In this document: in pieces, positions 25,857 through 35,736 of the stretch
Layout of the letters: each line of letters begins with the position of its first letter
Numbering within the stretch: position 1 is the stretch's first letter
DNA from: Bacteroidetes bacterium 46-16
GTDB taxonomy: Bacteria > Bacteroidota > Bacteroidia > Chitinophagales > Chitinophagaceae
Assembly: GCA_001897835.1 (NCBI GenBank)
Contig: MKUN01000028.1
Coordinates: 62,001 to 126,000 of the forward strand
Reading direction: 5' to 3'
Length of the DNA stretch: 64,000 nucleotides
Notes under the pieces: generated by a model
What the model saw: only the letters and a program-made list of their open reading frames with translations
Databases searched by the model: none
What the model was told of the DNA's origin: nothing
Position numbers and translations under genes: made by a program

Positions 25857-26201
25857 TTATGCCTTACGCTTTTTCGATGCTTTTGCCTTCTTGTTGAATT
25901 CAAGGGCAAGCCCCGTCCAGTAGGCCAGGTCCTTACTGCTTTTCATCCCGCTTTCGTTCACGAACACGTAGCCCGGCATAGGCCTGCCGGTAAAATCCAT
26001 CTCCCGGCAACCTTTGCGGCCCAGGGCCTGCTCGTATATGGCAGGATCTATGCGGCACATCAGTTCGTCGCCCACAATGCCCAGGCACATCTTGCCCTTT
26101 ATCATAAAAGTAAGACCTCCCATCATTTTCTTTTCCTCCACATCTTTTAGGGCCGATAGGCTTTGCCTTATCCTGTCGGCCAGTTGTTCATTATATGCCA
26201 T
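25857..26201 (-). CDS. TfoX N-terminal-domain protein
   Basis: 114 residues matching the N-terminal half of TfoX/Sxy (competence regulator) only: LADRIRQSLSALKDVEEKKMMGGLTFMIKGKMCLGI and DELMCRIDP. The DNA-related C-terminal domain is absent, as in many stand-alone homologues of unknown role. The C-terminus is Lys-rich (KKAKASKKRKA). ATG 26201 is preferred over one 13 codons upstream because the family starts MAYNEQLADRI. Competence function is not implied. Confidence 0.85.
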   Translation of the reverse strand: MAYNEQLADRIRQSLSALKDVEEKKMMGGLTFMIKGKMCLGIVGDELMCRIDPAIYEQALGRKGCREMDFTGRPMPGYVFVNESGMKSSKDLAYWTGLALEFNKKAKASKKRKA

Positions 26202-26391
26202 ATGAGCAGTGCTTAGTGTATATTTTGCTAATATATGCAAAAAGTTCTTTGCTAAGGGCCATATAGATTGACCGGCTTATATTTAAGCATTATTTTTATG
26301 CCTTCTTTTTTCCGATTTTTTATTAATTTAACGCCACGTTTGAACCGGCAGCACGGCTAAAAGCCCCGGGCTGCCCAAAAAAGTAAACGAT

Positions 26392-26622
26392 ATGCAGATA
26401 AAAAAGGCCGTTGTATATAGCATTCTTGGTATCCTGGCTATCATGACCAGCTCTTGTCATCGTGACTATACATGTAACTGCTACATTACGACCAAAAGTA
26501 TCAGGCAGCTTCAGACCTATTATATCGGCAAGACATCCGAAAGTGATGCACTTAAAACATGCCAGAACTCCAATCCTTCTACCAATGACTCCTGCTTTGT
26601 AACCAGCCAAAGCAATTTGTAG
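26392..26622 (+). CDS. Small Cys-rich lipoprotein, 76 aa
   Basis: A lipoprotein signal (1-21) ends in TSSC (Cys22). The mature part has four more cysteines (YTCNCY, KTCQ, DSCF) in 54 residues, likely disulfide-bonded. I recognise no family. It is isolated between the TfoX-like gene and pyrG with its own 190-base upstream gap. Function unknown. Confidence 0.7.
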   Translation: MQIKKAVVYSILGILAIMTSSCHRDYTCNCYITTKSIRQLQTYYIGKTSESDALKTCQNSNPSTNDSCFVTSQSNL

Positions 26623-26703
26623 CAGGAACAGGTTTAGAATATTTTCATATCCCCACTTTATCCCCATAATCCGTTTTAACGGGATAATTGATCCATTATC
26701 TTA

Positions 26704-26735
26704 TTGAGCTATTGCGCAATTAAGTTGTATCTTTG
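26704..26735 (+). promoter_or_regulatory. Promoter of pyrG
   Basis: TTG (26704-26706), 21-base spacer, TATCTTTG (26728-26735). It leaves a leader of about 75 bases before pyrG, long enough to hold regulation. Confidence 0.72.
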
Positions 26736-26813
26736 TACGACCAACAGCCAATTCCCCTCAAAATTTATTTGTGTGTACGGGTTGCGCACCGGTCTTCAAA
26801 AAACAGGAGCGTT

Positions 26814-28472
26814 ATGACAAAGTATATTTTTGTAACCGGAGGTGTTACTTCATCGTTAGGAAAAGGAATTATAGCAGCATCTCTGGCAAAATTACTCCAG
26901 GCGCGCGGTTTCCGCACTACCATCCAGAAATTTGACCCCTATATCAATGTTGACCCCGGTACCCTGAACCCTTATGAGCATGGCGAATGTTATGTAACGG
27001 AAGATGGGGCCGAGACCGACCTGGACCTTGGGCATTACGAACGCTACCTGAATACATTCACTTCGCAGGCCAATAATGTGACCACGGGCCGCATATACCA
27101 GCATGTCATCAATAAAGAACGTGAGGGCGCTTACCTGGGTAAGACGGTGCAGGTGATACCACATATCACCGATGAGATAAAACGCAGGATGACCCTGCTG
27201 GGGCAGGCTAATGAATATGATATTGTCATTACAGAACTGGGGGGTACGGTAGGCGATATAGAATCGCTGCCTTATATAGAAGCGGTACGCCAGCTTAAGT
27301 GGGAAATGGGTGATGAGAATTGTCTTGTGGTGCACCTCACCCTGATACCTTATCTCAAGGCCGCTAAAGAACTGAAAACAAAGCCAACACAGCACTCGGT
27401 GAAGATGATGAGCGAGAACGGGCTGAACCCTGATGTACTGGTATGCCGCACCGAGGAACCATTATATAAAGAACTTAAAAGAAAGATAGCCCTCTTCTGC
27501 AACGTTACGCAGGATGCGGTAATAGAGGCCCTTGATGCAGATACCATATATAGTGTGCCGCTCGAAATGATGCGGGAAAAACTGGATGTTATTTGCCTCC
27601 AGAAGCTGAACATGCCGATGGGTACCGAGCCGGACCTTACACGCTGGAAAGAATTTTTAAATAAACTGCGCTATCCCAAGTCGAAGGTCACTATTGGGCT
27701 TATCGGTAAGTACGTTGAGCTGCAGGATGCGTATAAATCGATACTGGAAGCACTGATACATGCCGGTGCCATGAACGAGTGCAAAGTGGAAGTGCGCAAC
27801 ATACATTCCGAATACCTGACCACAGATAATGCTATAGAAAAACTGCATAACCTGGATGCTATACTCGTGGCGCCGGGCTTTGGCAGCAGGGGCATTGAGG
27901 GTAAGATAGATGCCATACGCTATGCTCGTGAAAAGAAGATACCTTTCTTTGGTATCTGCCTGGGTATGCAAATGGCCTGTGTGGAATTTGCGCGTAATGT
28001 ACTGGGGCTTAAAAAAGCACACTCTACAGAGATGAACCCGGATACGGACCAGGGTGTGATCGCGATGATGGAAGAGCAGAAGAGCATTACCCAGATGGGT
28101 GGCACTATGCGCCTCGGTGCTTATGCCTGCGAACTGAAAGAAGGTTCACGTACGTCATCCATATACGGGGCTACGAAAATATCTGAGCGTCACCGCCACC
28201 GTTATGAGTTCAACAACGAATATCTTGATTCATTTGAGCAGGCCGGTATGACACCGGTTGGCAGCAACCCGGAGACCGGGCTTATAGAAATAGTAGAGCT
28301 GCAGAACCACCCCTTTTATGTAGGTGTTCAGTTCCATCCCGAATATAAAAGCACGGTAGAGAACCCACACCCGCTTTTCGTGGCATTTGTAAAGGCTGCC
28401 AAAGATGCCCAGGAACTGCGCAATGGCATTGGGCAGATAGTGTATCAAAGGTCGGTAGCGGAAGGAAATTAA
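26814..28472 (+). CDS. pyrG: CTP synthase
   Basis: 552 residues. Makes CTP from UTP, ATP and glutamine. The synthetase domain starts [19 protein letters not shown] with the P-loop, and the C-terminal class I glutamine amidotransferase domain (about 300-540) has the nucleophile in [11 protein letters not shown] and the His-Glu pair in [12 protein letters not shown] 26814 gives the family N-terminus; a longer open frame upstream overlaps the -7 box. Confidence 0.97.
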   Translation: MTKYIFVTGGVTSSLGKGIIAASLAKLLQARGFRTTIQKFDPYINVDPGTLNPYEHGECYVTEDGAETDLDLGHYERYLNTFTSQANNVTTGRIYQHVINKEREGAYLGKTVQVIPHITDEIKRRMTLLGQANEYDIVITELGGTVGDIESLPYIEAVRQLKWEMGDENCLVVHLTLIPYLKAAKELKTKPTQHSVKMMSENGLNPDVLVCRTEEPLYKELKRKIALFCNVTQDAVIEALDADTIYSVPLEMMREKLDVICLQKLNMPMGTEPDLTRWKEFLNKLRYPKSKVTIGLIGKYVELQDAYKSILEALIHAGAMNECKVEVRNIHSEYLTTDNAIEKLHNLDAILVAPGFGSRGIEGKIDAIRYAREKKIPFFGICLGMQMACVEFARNVLGLKKAHSTEMNPDTDQGVIAMMEEQKSITQMGGTMRLGAYACELKEGSRTSSIYGATKISERHRHRYEFNNEYLDSFEQAGMTPVGSNPETGLIEIVELQNHPFYVGVQFHPEYKSTVENPHPLFVAFVKAAKDAQELRNGIGQIVYQRSVAEGN

Positions 28473-28513
28473 ACAGGCTTTTCAAGCAAAACGCTTCTCA
28501 AAATAAAGTTGAT

Positions 28514-28542
28514 AATGCCCCGCGTTCCCGCGGGGCATTCTT
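28514..28542 (+). terminator. Intrinsic terminator of pyrG
   Basis: AATGCCCCGCG (28514-28524) with CGCGGGGCATT (28529-28539), 4-base loop, T-run. Confidence 0.85.
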
Positions 28543-28570
28543 TATGCAGTGCTTTAAAAATTATAAGGGG

Positions 28571-30874
28571 TTATCTTATCAGCGTTATATCGCCTTTTTG
28601 CTTGTGTTTATTGCTTTTTATGCCGGCAGTGTACTGCAGCACATACATGTACACATCGGCAACGGCTTCGTGGCCTTTATATCTGCCGTCCCATCCCTCG
28701 TCGGGATTGCGGGTGCTGAATACCCTGTCGCCCCAGCGGTTATAGATGTTTAGCTCAAAGGAACTGAAACTGCAATCAGGCTGCAATAAAGCCCTGAACA
28801 GGTCATTTTTGCCGTCATTGTTAGGCGTAAAGGCATTCGGCATGGTCACCATGCAATCGCAGAAGCCATTGTTCACATGCACGGTATCGCTGGTAACACA
28901 GGCACCCGATTGTACTGTGACCCAGTATACACCTGTTTCGTTCACATGCAGTGTCCGGTTGGTACTGCCATCATTCCATTCGGCCGATGCACCTTTGGGC
29001 ACATTGGCCTGCAGGTCCACATCTATGGGCACATCATTGCAAAGCAGCACATCGTGCAGGTCCTGGTCTATATTGTTGTAGGTAATACGGATGGTATCAG
29101 TATAAGAACAGCCGCTTTTGCTAACGGTCACATAATAAGTGCCTGAATGATCGATCAGGTAAATACGGTTCCTGTTGCCATCCTGCCAGCGATAGCTCAC
29201 ATCGGGCAGCGATACATATAAGGTCATGGGTTGGCAGATGATCGTATCACTGCCTAGTGAAAAAGACAGGTCTACCTGGTTCTGCATAATAAAAGTGTCC
29301 AATCGCACCAGGCAATCTTTTATTGAAGAAAGCCAGTATGTGCCGGGGTTGGTAACCACTCTTGTTTCGTTTTGGCTGCCGTCATTCCAGGTATAGCTGG
29401 TGTAGCCACCCGGGGCTACCAGCGTGGTGCTGTTGGGTGTGCAGATACTGGCCGTTATTTTATTACGCAGGGTATCCGGCGACGAATACCTTACTTTGAA
29501 ACTGTCTACCTGTATATCGCAGGTGGCATAATTGTACAGCCAGTAAGTGCCTGTATCGCTGATGACAAGGGAGTCCGCTTTCGAACCGTCATTCCATTTA
29601 TAATAATTAAATCCCGATCGGGCATGTAATACTAGGTTATGTACGGTCAGTTCACATATCGCCGTGTCATGCAGCACATAAGTAGTATCTGCCGGTGCCA
29701 CGCTGGCGCAGGCATTTGGCAGGCCTATCGATGTTTCGGTGCCGGGCAGGAGGATCACGGCACTTTGCACATATTGGCAGGCAGGGCCACCCTGCCCGGG
29801 ATTGGCTATACAATCCAGTGCCCTGGTGCTGTCATTCGATCCCAGGTATATTTTTCCGTCCGGGCCCAGTTTCAGGTCCGAGAGCCCGCGTTTCAGGTGC
29901 ACCAGGTAGCGGGATCCGATAATGGTAGTGGCAGGCAGGCTCAGGTCAAACTGCAGTACCATATTCACTGCAGTTGTATAAGAATTGGTATGCAGGTATA
30001 ACTTGGTATTATCTGCCGAGAAAGCGGCCCCATACACACCGTAACCGCTTTGAGCGGTATCGATGAGTATTGCATTCGATACATTCCCCGTAGCCGGGCT
30101 GAAATCAAAAAGCTCAGCGCCCATGCTCATGCGTTTGGCTCCGTATTCGTTGGTGCATACCACCAGTTTACGCCTGTTGGGTGAGCATTTCATTACTCCC
30201 GATATGTAGGCGTTGGTGCCGGAAAAATTACCGGTATTGGACAATACAGGCGCACTGATGCCGGCATTGATGATATGGTAGGCACGGAAGAGGTGGTTGC
30301 CGAGGCCATGTACGATCATCCACACATCACAATAGTCACCGGGTACCACGGTCATCGCTTCGCTTAGGTTCGAGTCCAGCAATATGCCCGATTGCCAGGG
30401 TATCACATCGCCGTAGCCATTGTTCAGGCTCATATCTACTATGCTGTAGTAAAGGCGGCATGATCTGTGGGTGAGCGGGGAACTTGCCTGTTGCAAAGAG
30501 AAGATATAGTATTTGTTGGCATTGCCGGGCATGGGCGTTATCACGGTGCCCTGCGTGCTCCTGTCCGTATAGATATTGGGTGGCAGTATGTTATGGCCAT
30601 TGGGCATCAGGCTGTTGTTTTTATCCCACACCTGGTTGCCGCTACAGTAAAACAATAAATGCCCGTTGGCATCGCTTACACTGGCACATCCTTCAAGGCT
30701 GCTGCTGTTATAGGGGGCGATAGCCGTTTGCACCGCTACGGGGTTGCCACTGGTAAAATCGAGACCTGCATGGAGCCCGAATGCCCATACCTTACCCTCC
30801 GGCGCATTATACTGCGCCTTTACGGCAAAGGCCGTCATGAGCAGTAAAAAGAGCAATGGGTAGAGTCTCTTCAT
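28571..30874 (-). CDS. Large T9SS type B (gliding-motility-associated C-terminal) protein
   Basis: 767 residues. A signal peptide (about 1-20) is followed by a beta-propeller-like N-terminal region (about 30-380) and a set of Ig-like repeats each with the phrase WNDGS (YKWNDGSKAD, YTWNDGSQNE, AEWNDGSTNR) in the following 280 residues. The C-terminal 90 residues form the type B sorting domain: MPNAFTPNNDGKNDLFR, YNRWGDRVF and DGRYKGHEAVADVYMYVL. Such proteins are large surface or released adhesins. ATG 30874 starts the signal peptide. Confidence 0.9.
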   Translation of the reverse strand: MKRLYPLLFLLLMTAFAVKAQYNAPEGKVWAFGLHAGLDFTSGNPVAVQTAIAPYNSSSLEGCASVSDANGHLLFYCSGNQVWDKNNSLMPNGHNILPPNIYTDRSTQGTVITPMPGNANKYYIFSLQQASSPLTHRSCRLYYSIVDMSLNNGYGDVIPWQSGILLDSNLSEAMTVVPGDYCDVWMIVHGLGNHLFRAYHIINAGISAPVLSNTGNFSGTNAYISGVMKCSPNRRKLVVCTNEYGAKRMSMGAELFDFSPATGNVSNAILIDTAQSGYGVYGAAFSADNTKLYLHTNSYTTAVNMVLQFDLSLPATTIIGSRYLVHLKRGLSDLKLGPDGKIYLGSNDSTRALDCIANPGQGGPACQYVQSAVILLPGTETSIGLPNACASVAPADTTYVLHDTAICELTVHNLVLHARSGFNYYKWNDGSKADSLVISDTGTYWLYNYATCDIQVDSFKVRYSSPDTLRNKITASICTPNSTTLVAPGGYTSYTWNDGSQNETRVVTNPGTYWLSSIKDCLVRLDTFIMQNQVDLSFSLGSDTIICQPMTLYVSLPDVSYRWQDGNRNRIYLIDHSGTYYVTVSKSGCSYTDTIRITYNNIDQDLHDVLLCNDVPIDVDLQANVPKGASAEWNDGSTNRTLHVNETGVYWVTVQSGACVTSDTVHVNNGFCDCMVTMPNAFTPNNDGKNDLFRALLQPDCSFSSFELNIYNRWGDRVFSTRNPDEGWDGRYKGHEAVADVYMYVLQYTAGIKSNKHKQKGDITLIR

Positions 30875-31198
30875 TAAGCGGCACAATTTACTCCTGTATA
30901 AAAGACACCCCTATAGGGGGATGCGTTGGCATTTAACCTAAAGTTACGGCAAAATTACATCATTATATGCCCTATTTTCATACATGTTTTTTTGTGCGTA
31001 TACTTAAGCCAACCTCAAGGCATTTTATGACCATTGTCATCATTGTCGGGTGATCCGCATCATTTTTTTGCATTTTACCCGGCAGTAATATTGTCATTGC
31101 ATTAAGATAATTGTGCGTACCTGGAGCTTTATAGGGCCCCTAACCCGCAATGAGGCAGGCCGGGCGGGGAACAAAAAAGAGCTGATAGGGCACACAAC

Positions 31199-31228
31199 AG
31201 CCCGGGCCATTGCCCGGGCTTATTTTTG
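31199..31228 (+). terminator. Orphan intrinsic terminator, possible end of a small RNA
   Basis: AGCCCGGGC (31199-31207) and GCCCGGGCT (31212-31220) with loop CATT, then TATTTTTG. No coding gene precedes it on the plus strand: the gap 30875-31312 is otherwise gene-free, so it may end an unannotated transcript beginning near 31115. The rest of the gap is AT-rich to 31100 and then GC-rich, with the paired words GAGCTTTATAGGGC and GAGCTGATAGGGC at about 31134 and 31168. Confidence 0.6.
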
Positions 31229-31265
31229 TAGCATGCACATACGGTAATGATGCTTTTGTTGTGCC

Positions 31266-31273
31266 TATCTTTG
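31266..31273 (+). promoter_or_regulatory. -7 box of the trypsin-like gene
   Basis: TATCTTTG perfect match. It excludes the ATG at 31247 as start and leaves a leader of about 36 bases to ATG 31313. Confidence 0.55.
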
Positions 31274-31312
31274 ATAAAAGGCCGTCTGGATGAAGCAGAA
31301 GGAAATAAGATC

Positions 31313-32323
31313 ATGACCGCTAAAAAAATGGAGCTCATCAATGAGCAGGCATCACCACTCTTTCGCATTATGTATGTACATGATGCCAAAGAACCTTCAT
31401 TGCGCAAATTTGACAACAACATTTGCGCTTTCCACATAGGCGATGGCTACATCTTGTCTGTTGCGCACAACCTGCGCAGTCCCGGAGTACTTCGTTCTAT
31501 AAGCCCCGAAGTGTATGAGACCGGCTTGCAGGCACGTTTCAACAAGGATCAGGCGCGTTTCTTTGAGCAGCATTATCCTGTAGATTATTTATCGGGCAAG
31601 CATCACCTGGCCAGCAATGAACCGGCTGTGTTGCAGGAGCTGGCGAATATTTTAGCACAGGTCCGTTTTGATACCCGCTGGGTAACGCTGGCTGCAATGA
31701 AAGTATGTACCCCGCACTTGCTCATACAGTTTCGCAATGGTCTCTTTTATAACGACCGGGGCTTGACGGAGCTCATCGACCCCAATATGCAGTTTTTCGA
31801 AGGGGGCATTCAAAGGCAAACATACCTGCTGGAACTGGAACTGGTACATGCTTTTTACAACGAGGATATAGCGCTGTACCGCATTGTGAATGTGCCGCAG
31901 CAATTGCTGCAGCGCCTTCCCTGTGTGCGGCCCGATTATACCTTGCTCGATAATGATGTGCCCGCTATGTATTGCCTGCAAAGTGCCCCTGTGAATGAAG
32001 TAGGCCGGCTGCTCAATGATGCCAGGATCGAAGGTCATCTCGACCATTTTACCATGTTTGCCGATCACGTTACAGGCAGCTATGTTATAGACGGTATTCG
32101 CTATCTCGTAAAAGGCTATTTCCGTTTCGGTTCTTCCGGTGCACCGTATTTGCTGTATGACGAGGCGGAAAACGAATTTGTAGTGAACGCGATACAGAGC
32201 GAGGCAAGCCCTTTACAACTTTCCATCAACAGTAATATGGCGGGCAATTACCAGTATGTCAATGCTATTGCTACACCACTGCATAGTATAAAAGATAAGT
32301 TGGAGGAATTTATGACCGGTTAA
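31313..32323 (+). CDS. Trypsin-like serine protease without signal peptide
   Basis: 336 residues. Trypsin-fold signature in the order His-Asp-Ser: GYILSVAHNL (His52), NEDIALYRI (Asp185) and GSSGAPYLL (Ser275, pattern GxSG). Around these the segments match the fold: a start strand before His52, DIAL-type strand and an oxyanion loop. Long insertions lie between His and Asp (about 130 residues). There is no signal peptide, membrane helix or PDZ domain, so the enzyme is predicted cytoplasmic. The catalytic set is complete, but activity is inferred. The upstream promoter argues for ATG 31313. It is not next to any obvious partner gene, and the downstream gene is convergent. Confidence 0.78.
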   Translation: MTAKKMELINEQASPLFRIMYVHDAKEPSLRKFDNNICAFHIGDGYILSVAHNLRSPGVLRSISPEVYETGLQARFNKDQARFFEQHYPVDYLSGKHHLASNEPAVLQELANILAQVRFDTRWVTLAAMKVCTPHLLIQFRNGLFYNDRGLTELIDPNMQFFEGGIQRQTYLLELELVHAFYNEDIALYRIVNVPQQLLQRLPCVRPDYTLLDNDVPAMYCLQSAPVNEVGRLLNDARIEGHLDHFTMFADHVTGSYVIDGIRYLVKGYFRFGSSGAPYLLYDEAENEFVVNAIQSEASPLQLSINSNMAGNYQYVNAIATPLHSIKDKLEEFMTG

Positions 32324-32326
32324 CGC

Positions 32327-32944
32327 TCAGGCCTTTTCTTTTCGTGGCATGGAGCGGAAGATCACATCCCATAGTATAGAGCTCACGCCAAAACCCTTAT
32401 CGGGGTACTTATAGTGGTGCAGGTGATGGTTGCGCCATAGTGCTTTCATGAATTTAGGTGGCGCAAAAGCATGTATGGCATAGTGCATGGAGCCATATAC
32501 CAGGTAGCCTGCAATGAAGCCGGGGAAGAAGGCAAACACCTGCACACCCAACAATAGCTTGAATACAGTGAATAAGATACTGGCCAGGATAAAACTGGGT
32601 ATGGGGGGCATAAAGAGGCGCTCCCTGTCGCGTGGAAACTCGTGGTGTATGCCATGCATGGTGTACACAAGGCGTTTGCTGCGCTCAGTGTGCGCTACTA
32701 AGTGGAACAGGTAGCGGTGTATCAGGTATTCAAAAAGGCTCCAGGATAGCGCACCCACCGCGAAGAGTAATATACTCTGGCCCGCGCTCATGCCTTTATA
32801 CGTAATGCCGTAATAGAGCATGAAGCCAATGATCGGTAAGTAAATGCTAAAGATGACTAAGGGGTGCGTTTTCGTCATCGTTTCCAGGTACTCATTCTTA
32901 AATAACCTTCCCTGTCCTTTGTTCTTGATTTTGTCAGCTTGCAT
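32327..32944 (-). CDS. Fatty-acid hydroxylase/sterol-desaturase family membrane enzyme
   Basis: 205-residue integral membrane di-iron enzyme. The histidine clusters EYLIHRYLFH, HGIHHE, HYAIHAF and HHLHHY are those of fatty-acid 2-hydroxylases, and five or so hydrophobic segments surround them. In Bacteroidetes with sphingolipids this family may hydroxylate the N-acyl chain; that is inference. It is probably co-transcribed with the MMPL exporter gene 40 bases upstream. Confidence 0.88.
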   Translation of the reverse strand: MQADKIKNKGQGRLFKNEYLETMTKTHPLVIFSIYLPIIGFMLYYGITYKGMSAGQSILLFAVGALSWSLFEYLIHRYLFHLVAHTERSKRLVYTMHGIHHEFPRDRERLFMPPIPSFILASILFTVFKLLLGVQVFAFFPGFIAGYLVYGSMHYAIHAFAPPKFMKALWRNHHLHHYKYPDKGFGVSSILWDVIFRSMPRKEKA

Positions 32945-32984
32945 ATGGTCATTTTGCTTATCACAAAAACTGTACCCTTATGCT

Positions 32985-35354
32985 TTAGTCCGCCTCATCT
33001 TCATTTTCGTCTTCGTCCATAAGCCATTCAGGGTTCTTTATTTTCCTTGCAGCTTTATCCATCCACATCAGCAGCGCAGGCTGCAGGGTCAGGTTCGTCA
33101 CCATCGCAAGGAACAGGGTTAAAGAGGTAAGGTAGCCCAGTGATTTGGTGCCATCGAATTGCGACAGGGCAAAGACGCCGAAACCTGCTATCAGTATCAG
33201 CGAGGTATAGATGATGCTCAGCCCAGTATCGTGTATGGTGCGTTGCACATTTATAGCTATACCATCATCGTGCCGCGACAATTCCTGCTTAAAATTAACA
33301 AGAAAACGAATGGTAACATCAATAGTGATGCCCAAAGCTACGCTGAAGACCAGTACGGTCGATGGTTTTATAGCTATGCCCGCCCAGCCCATCAAACCGG
33401 CTGTGATAAGCAAAGGGACTATGTTTATGGTTATGGATATCAGCAATATGCGCCATGAACGGAAGAGAAATACCATACAGCCGAAGATCATCAGGAAGGC
33501 CAGTATGAGGCTATCTCTTAAACTATTGATAATAAAGCGGCTGCCTTCCAGGAACACAATACTGGTGCCTGTGAAGGTTACGTTATATTTTGAAGTGTCG
33601 AAAAGTGTGTACGTTTTGGGACGTATGCTGTCCAGCAGCACAGGCAGTCTTTTAGAGCCTACATCGGCCATATTGATACTGATACGGGTCTTTTGCTTAT
33701 TGCTGTCAATGAACGAGTTGACCAGCTTGCTGAACATACTGCTCTTACCATTGCCGTCACCGAAGTTGAGGTAAGGCTGCAGGAATGCGGCATCGAATAT
33801 ATTTTGCGGCACACCATAACTGCTGCTGTCCCCGTCAAAATAGGCCTGCCGGGCAAACTTCACCCCTTCCGTCAGTGCGAGTGAATGTCCTATTTCGGGA
33901 AAGCGATTGAGGTATTTTTGCAGCCGGTCCATCTTTTGCAGGATGGGCAGGCTCACCGCCCCGTTCTTGCGTTTCGTGTCTATCACTATTTCTAGCGGCA
34001 TTACACCCCTGAAGTTTTGTTCAAAGAATTTAAGGTCCAGGTACACCTTATCGTCCTTGGGCAGGTCATCCACTATATGGCCCACACTGTGCAGGCGCAT
34101 CATGCCCATTACCGAGAAGGCACCTATCAGTAGCGTGGCCCCGTATATCCATACCCTGTGGCCAAAGACCCAATTGGTTATGGCCGTTAGCAGGCCGTTC
34201 ATCCACTTACTGTCCAGGTAGCTGGTATGCCGGCCCTTGGGCGGTGGCAAAAAGCTGAATAGCGCAGGGATGAACACCAGCGAAATAAAGAATATCGCAA
34301 GGATATTGAGGCCGGCCACCAGGCCGAACTCCTTAAGCAATGCGCTCTTGGTAAAGAAGAACACCCCGAAGCCTATGGCTGCAGTAAGGTTGGTGAACAG
34401 CGTCACCACGCCCATACGGTCCACCATGCGCAGCAGGGCCTTCATCTTGTTGCCATGCTTATGGTATTCGCTGTGATATTTATTGAGGAAGTAAACACAG
34501 TTGGGTATGCCGATCACTACGATCAGCGATGGGATCAGGGCGGTCAGCAGGGTGATCTTATAGCCCAGCAATGTTATAGTGGCCAGCGACCATACCACAC
34601 CCACAGCCACCACGATCATGGAGGTAAGCACCGCAACACCGCTGCGGAAGAAGAGCAGCAGGATCACGGCCGTAAGCAGGAAGGAGAGCGCGAGGAACAG
34701 CTTCATCTCCTGCTGCACCTGTGCCGCCATCATGGTACGTATCAGCGGCAGGCCGCTGTAATGCAGCTCCACATTATGTTTCTTGCCAAAGGCATCGCCC
34801 AGGGCCAGGATATCTTTTACCACCTTGGTGCGCCCCGGCGAATTAAGTACCTGCTTATTGATACGCAGGGCCATCATGTAGGCATGGGCATCGGGGTTAT
34901 AAAGGAAGCCGCGGTAAAAGGGCAGGTTATACAGCAGCGCTTTGAAGCTGTCCGGGTCGGCAGCATGGGGCATATCGGCCAGCTTCACCACGTTCAGCTT
35001 ATGCGCAGCCGTATCCTTTACCAGTGTGATGGCAGCAGGTATGCTGAACACATTTTCTACTGCATTTACTTTTTCTATTTGCTTGGCGAGTGCAGCATAA
35101 TCGCTGAAGAAGTCCTTATCGAAGAAATGCTCCGTTTGCACCCCCACTACCATAAGGTTGCCATCTTCGCCAAACTGGTTGCGGAAGGCCTGGTAATCTA
35201 TATACTTGGGATTATCGCGGGGTATGGCGCTGGTGAAGTCGTAGCTCAGTTGCACTTTGGAGGCGAAATAGCCCATCATGCCCGTAAGCGCCAGTAATAC
35301 TACCATCAGCGCTATACGGAACTTAATAACAAAAGCTGCGATACGATGCCACAT
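32985..35354 (-). CDS. RND/MMPL-family exporter
   Basis: 789-residue inner-membrane protein with two halves, each with one N-terminal helix, a large periplasmic domain (about 30-210 and 430-630) and a bundle of 5 helices (SSD/MMPL type). The family phrase GIPNCVYFLNKYHSEY and ALGITIDVTIRFLVNF lie in the two helix bundles. It likely moves a lipid or other hydrophobic compound across the inner membrane. Operon with the fatty-acid hydroxylase downstream suggests a lipid role. The C-terminus is acidic (DEDENEDEAD). Confidence 0.9.
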   Translation of the reverse strand: MWHRIAAFVIKFRIALMVVLLALTGMMGYFASKVQLSYDFTSAIPRDNPKYIDYQAFRNQFGEDGNLMVVGVQTEHFFDKDFFSDYAALAKQIEKVNAVENVFSIPAAITLVKDTAAHKLNVVKLADMPHAADPDSFKALLYNLPFYRGFLYNPDAHAYMMALRINKQVLNSPGRTKVVKDILALGDAFGKKHNVELHYSGLPLIRTMMAAQVQQEMKLFLALSFLLTAVILLLFFRSGVAVLTSMIVVAVGVVWSLATITLLGYKITLLTALIPSLIVVIGIPNCVYFLNKYHSEYHKHGNKMKALLRMVDRMGVVTLFTNLTAAIGFGVFFFTKSALLKEFGLVAGLNILAIFFISLVFIPALFSFLPPPKGRHTSYLDSKWMNGLLTAITNWVFGHRVWIYGATLLIGAFSVMGMMRLHSVGHIVDDLPKDDKVYLDLKFFEQNFRGVMPLEIVIDTKRKNGAVSLPILQKMDRLQKYLNRFPEIGHSLALTEGVKFARQAYFDGDSSSYGVPQNIFDAAFLQPYLNFGDGNGKSSMFSKLVNSFIDSNKQKTRISINMADVGSKRLPVLLDSIRPKTYTLFDTSKYNVTFTGTSIVFLEGSRFIINSLRDSLILAFLMIFGCMVFLFRSWRILLISITINIVPLLITAGLMGWAGIAIKPSTVLVFSVALGITIDVTIRFLVNFKQELSRHDDGIAINVQRTIHDTGLSIIYTSLILIAGFGVFALSQFDGTKSLGYLTSLTLFLAMVTNLTLQPALLMWMDKAARKIKNPEWLMDEDENEDEAD

Positions 35355-35623
35355 TTTCTTTTAGACTAAGGGCTGCAAAAGTAGGTAAATTGGTGCAGAG
35401 TATTTAATATACCTACGCCCGGAAAGTTAAAATGAAGGGTATCATAAAAATTAATTTCCCCATCCCGCTTTCGCATCCGAACTTTGCAACGCAGCCGGTA
35501 TTTTTACTGCAAACGAAAGCTCTTTTACATATGGTAAGATTCCCATTGTGGGGTCATAAAAACTTCTGTTTTCTTACGCTTAAGCCCATAACAATAGCAT
35601 CATCTTTTGTTGGGCAGGTAAGG

Positions 35624-35730
35624 GTAGGAAATAACTATTTCCATGTTATGATTTGATATTCATTGGTTTGGAAACAGTTTCCCCGCCCCGGTAGGAAATA
35701 ATACGGCAGGAAATAGAAACAGGAAATAAC
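35624..35730. repeat. GGAAATA repeat cluster in a gene-free gap
   Basis: The gap 35355-35736 has no supported gene. In its right part GGAAATA occurs four times on the plus strand (35627, 35694, 35709, 35722), and two small palindromes occur: GGAAATA-AC-TATTTCC (35627-35642) and GGAAAC-A-GTTTCC (35670-35682). The cluster lies upstream of the MMPL gene and downstream of the amidase gene, so it could be operators for the former. It is 270 bases from the MMPL ATG. Confidence 0.45.
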
Positions 35731-35736
35731 CCTTTC

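Noticed and set aside
34455-35297. Long plus-strand open frame opposite the MMPL gene (about 280 aa)
   Set aside because: Antisense shadow; composition odd (many His and Gln) and no signal or family.
35432-35656. Plus-strand 74-aa frame in the gap before the amidase gene
   Set aside because: No promoter, odd composition, no family; overlaps the GGAAATA repeats.
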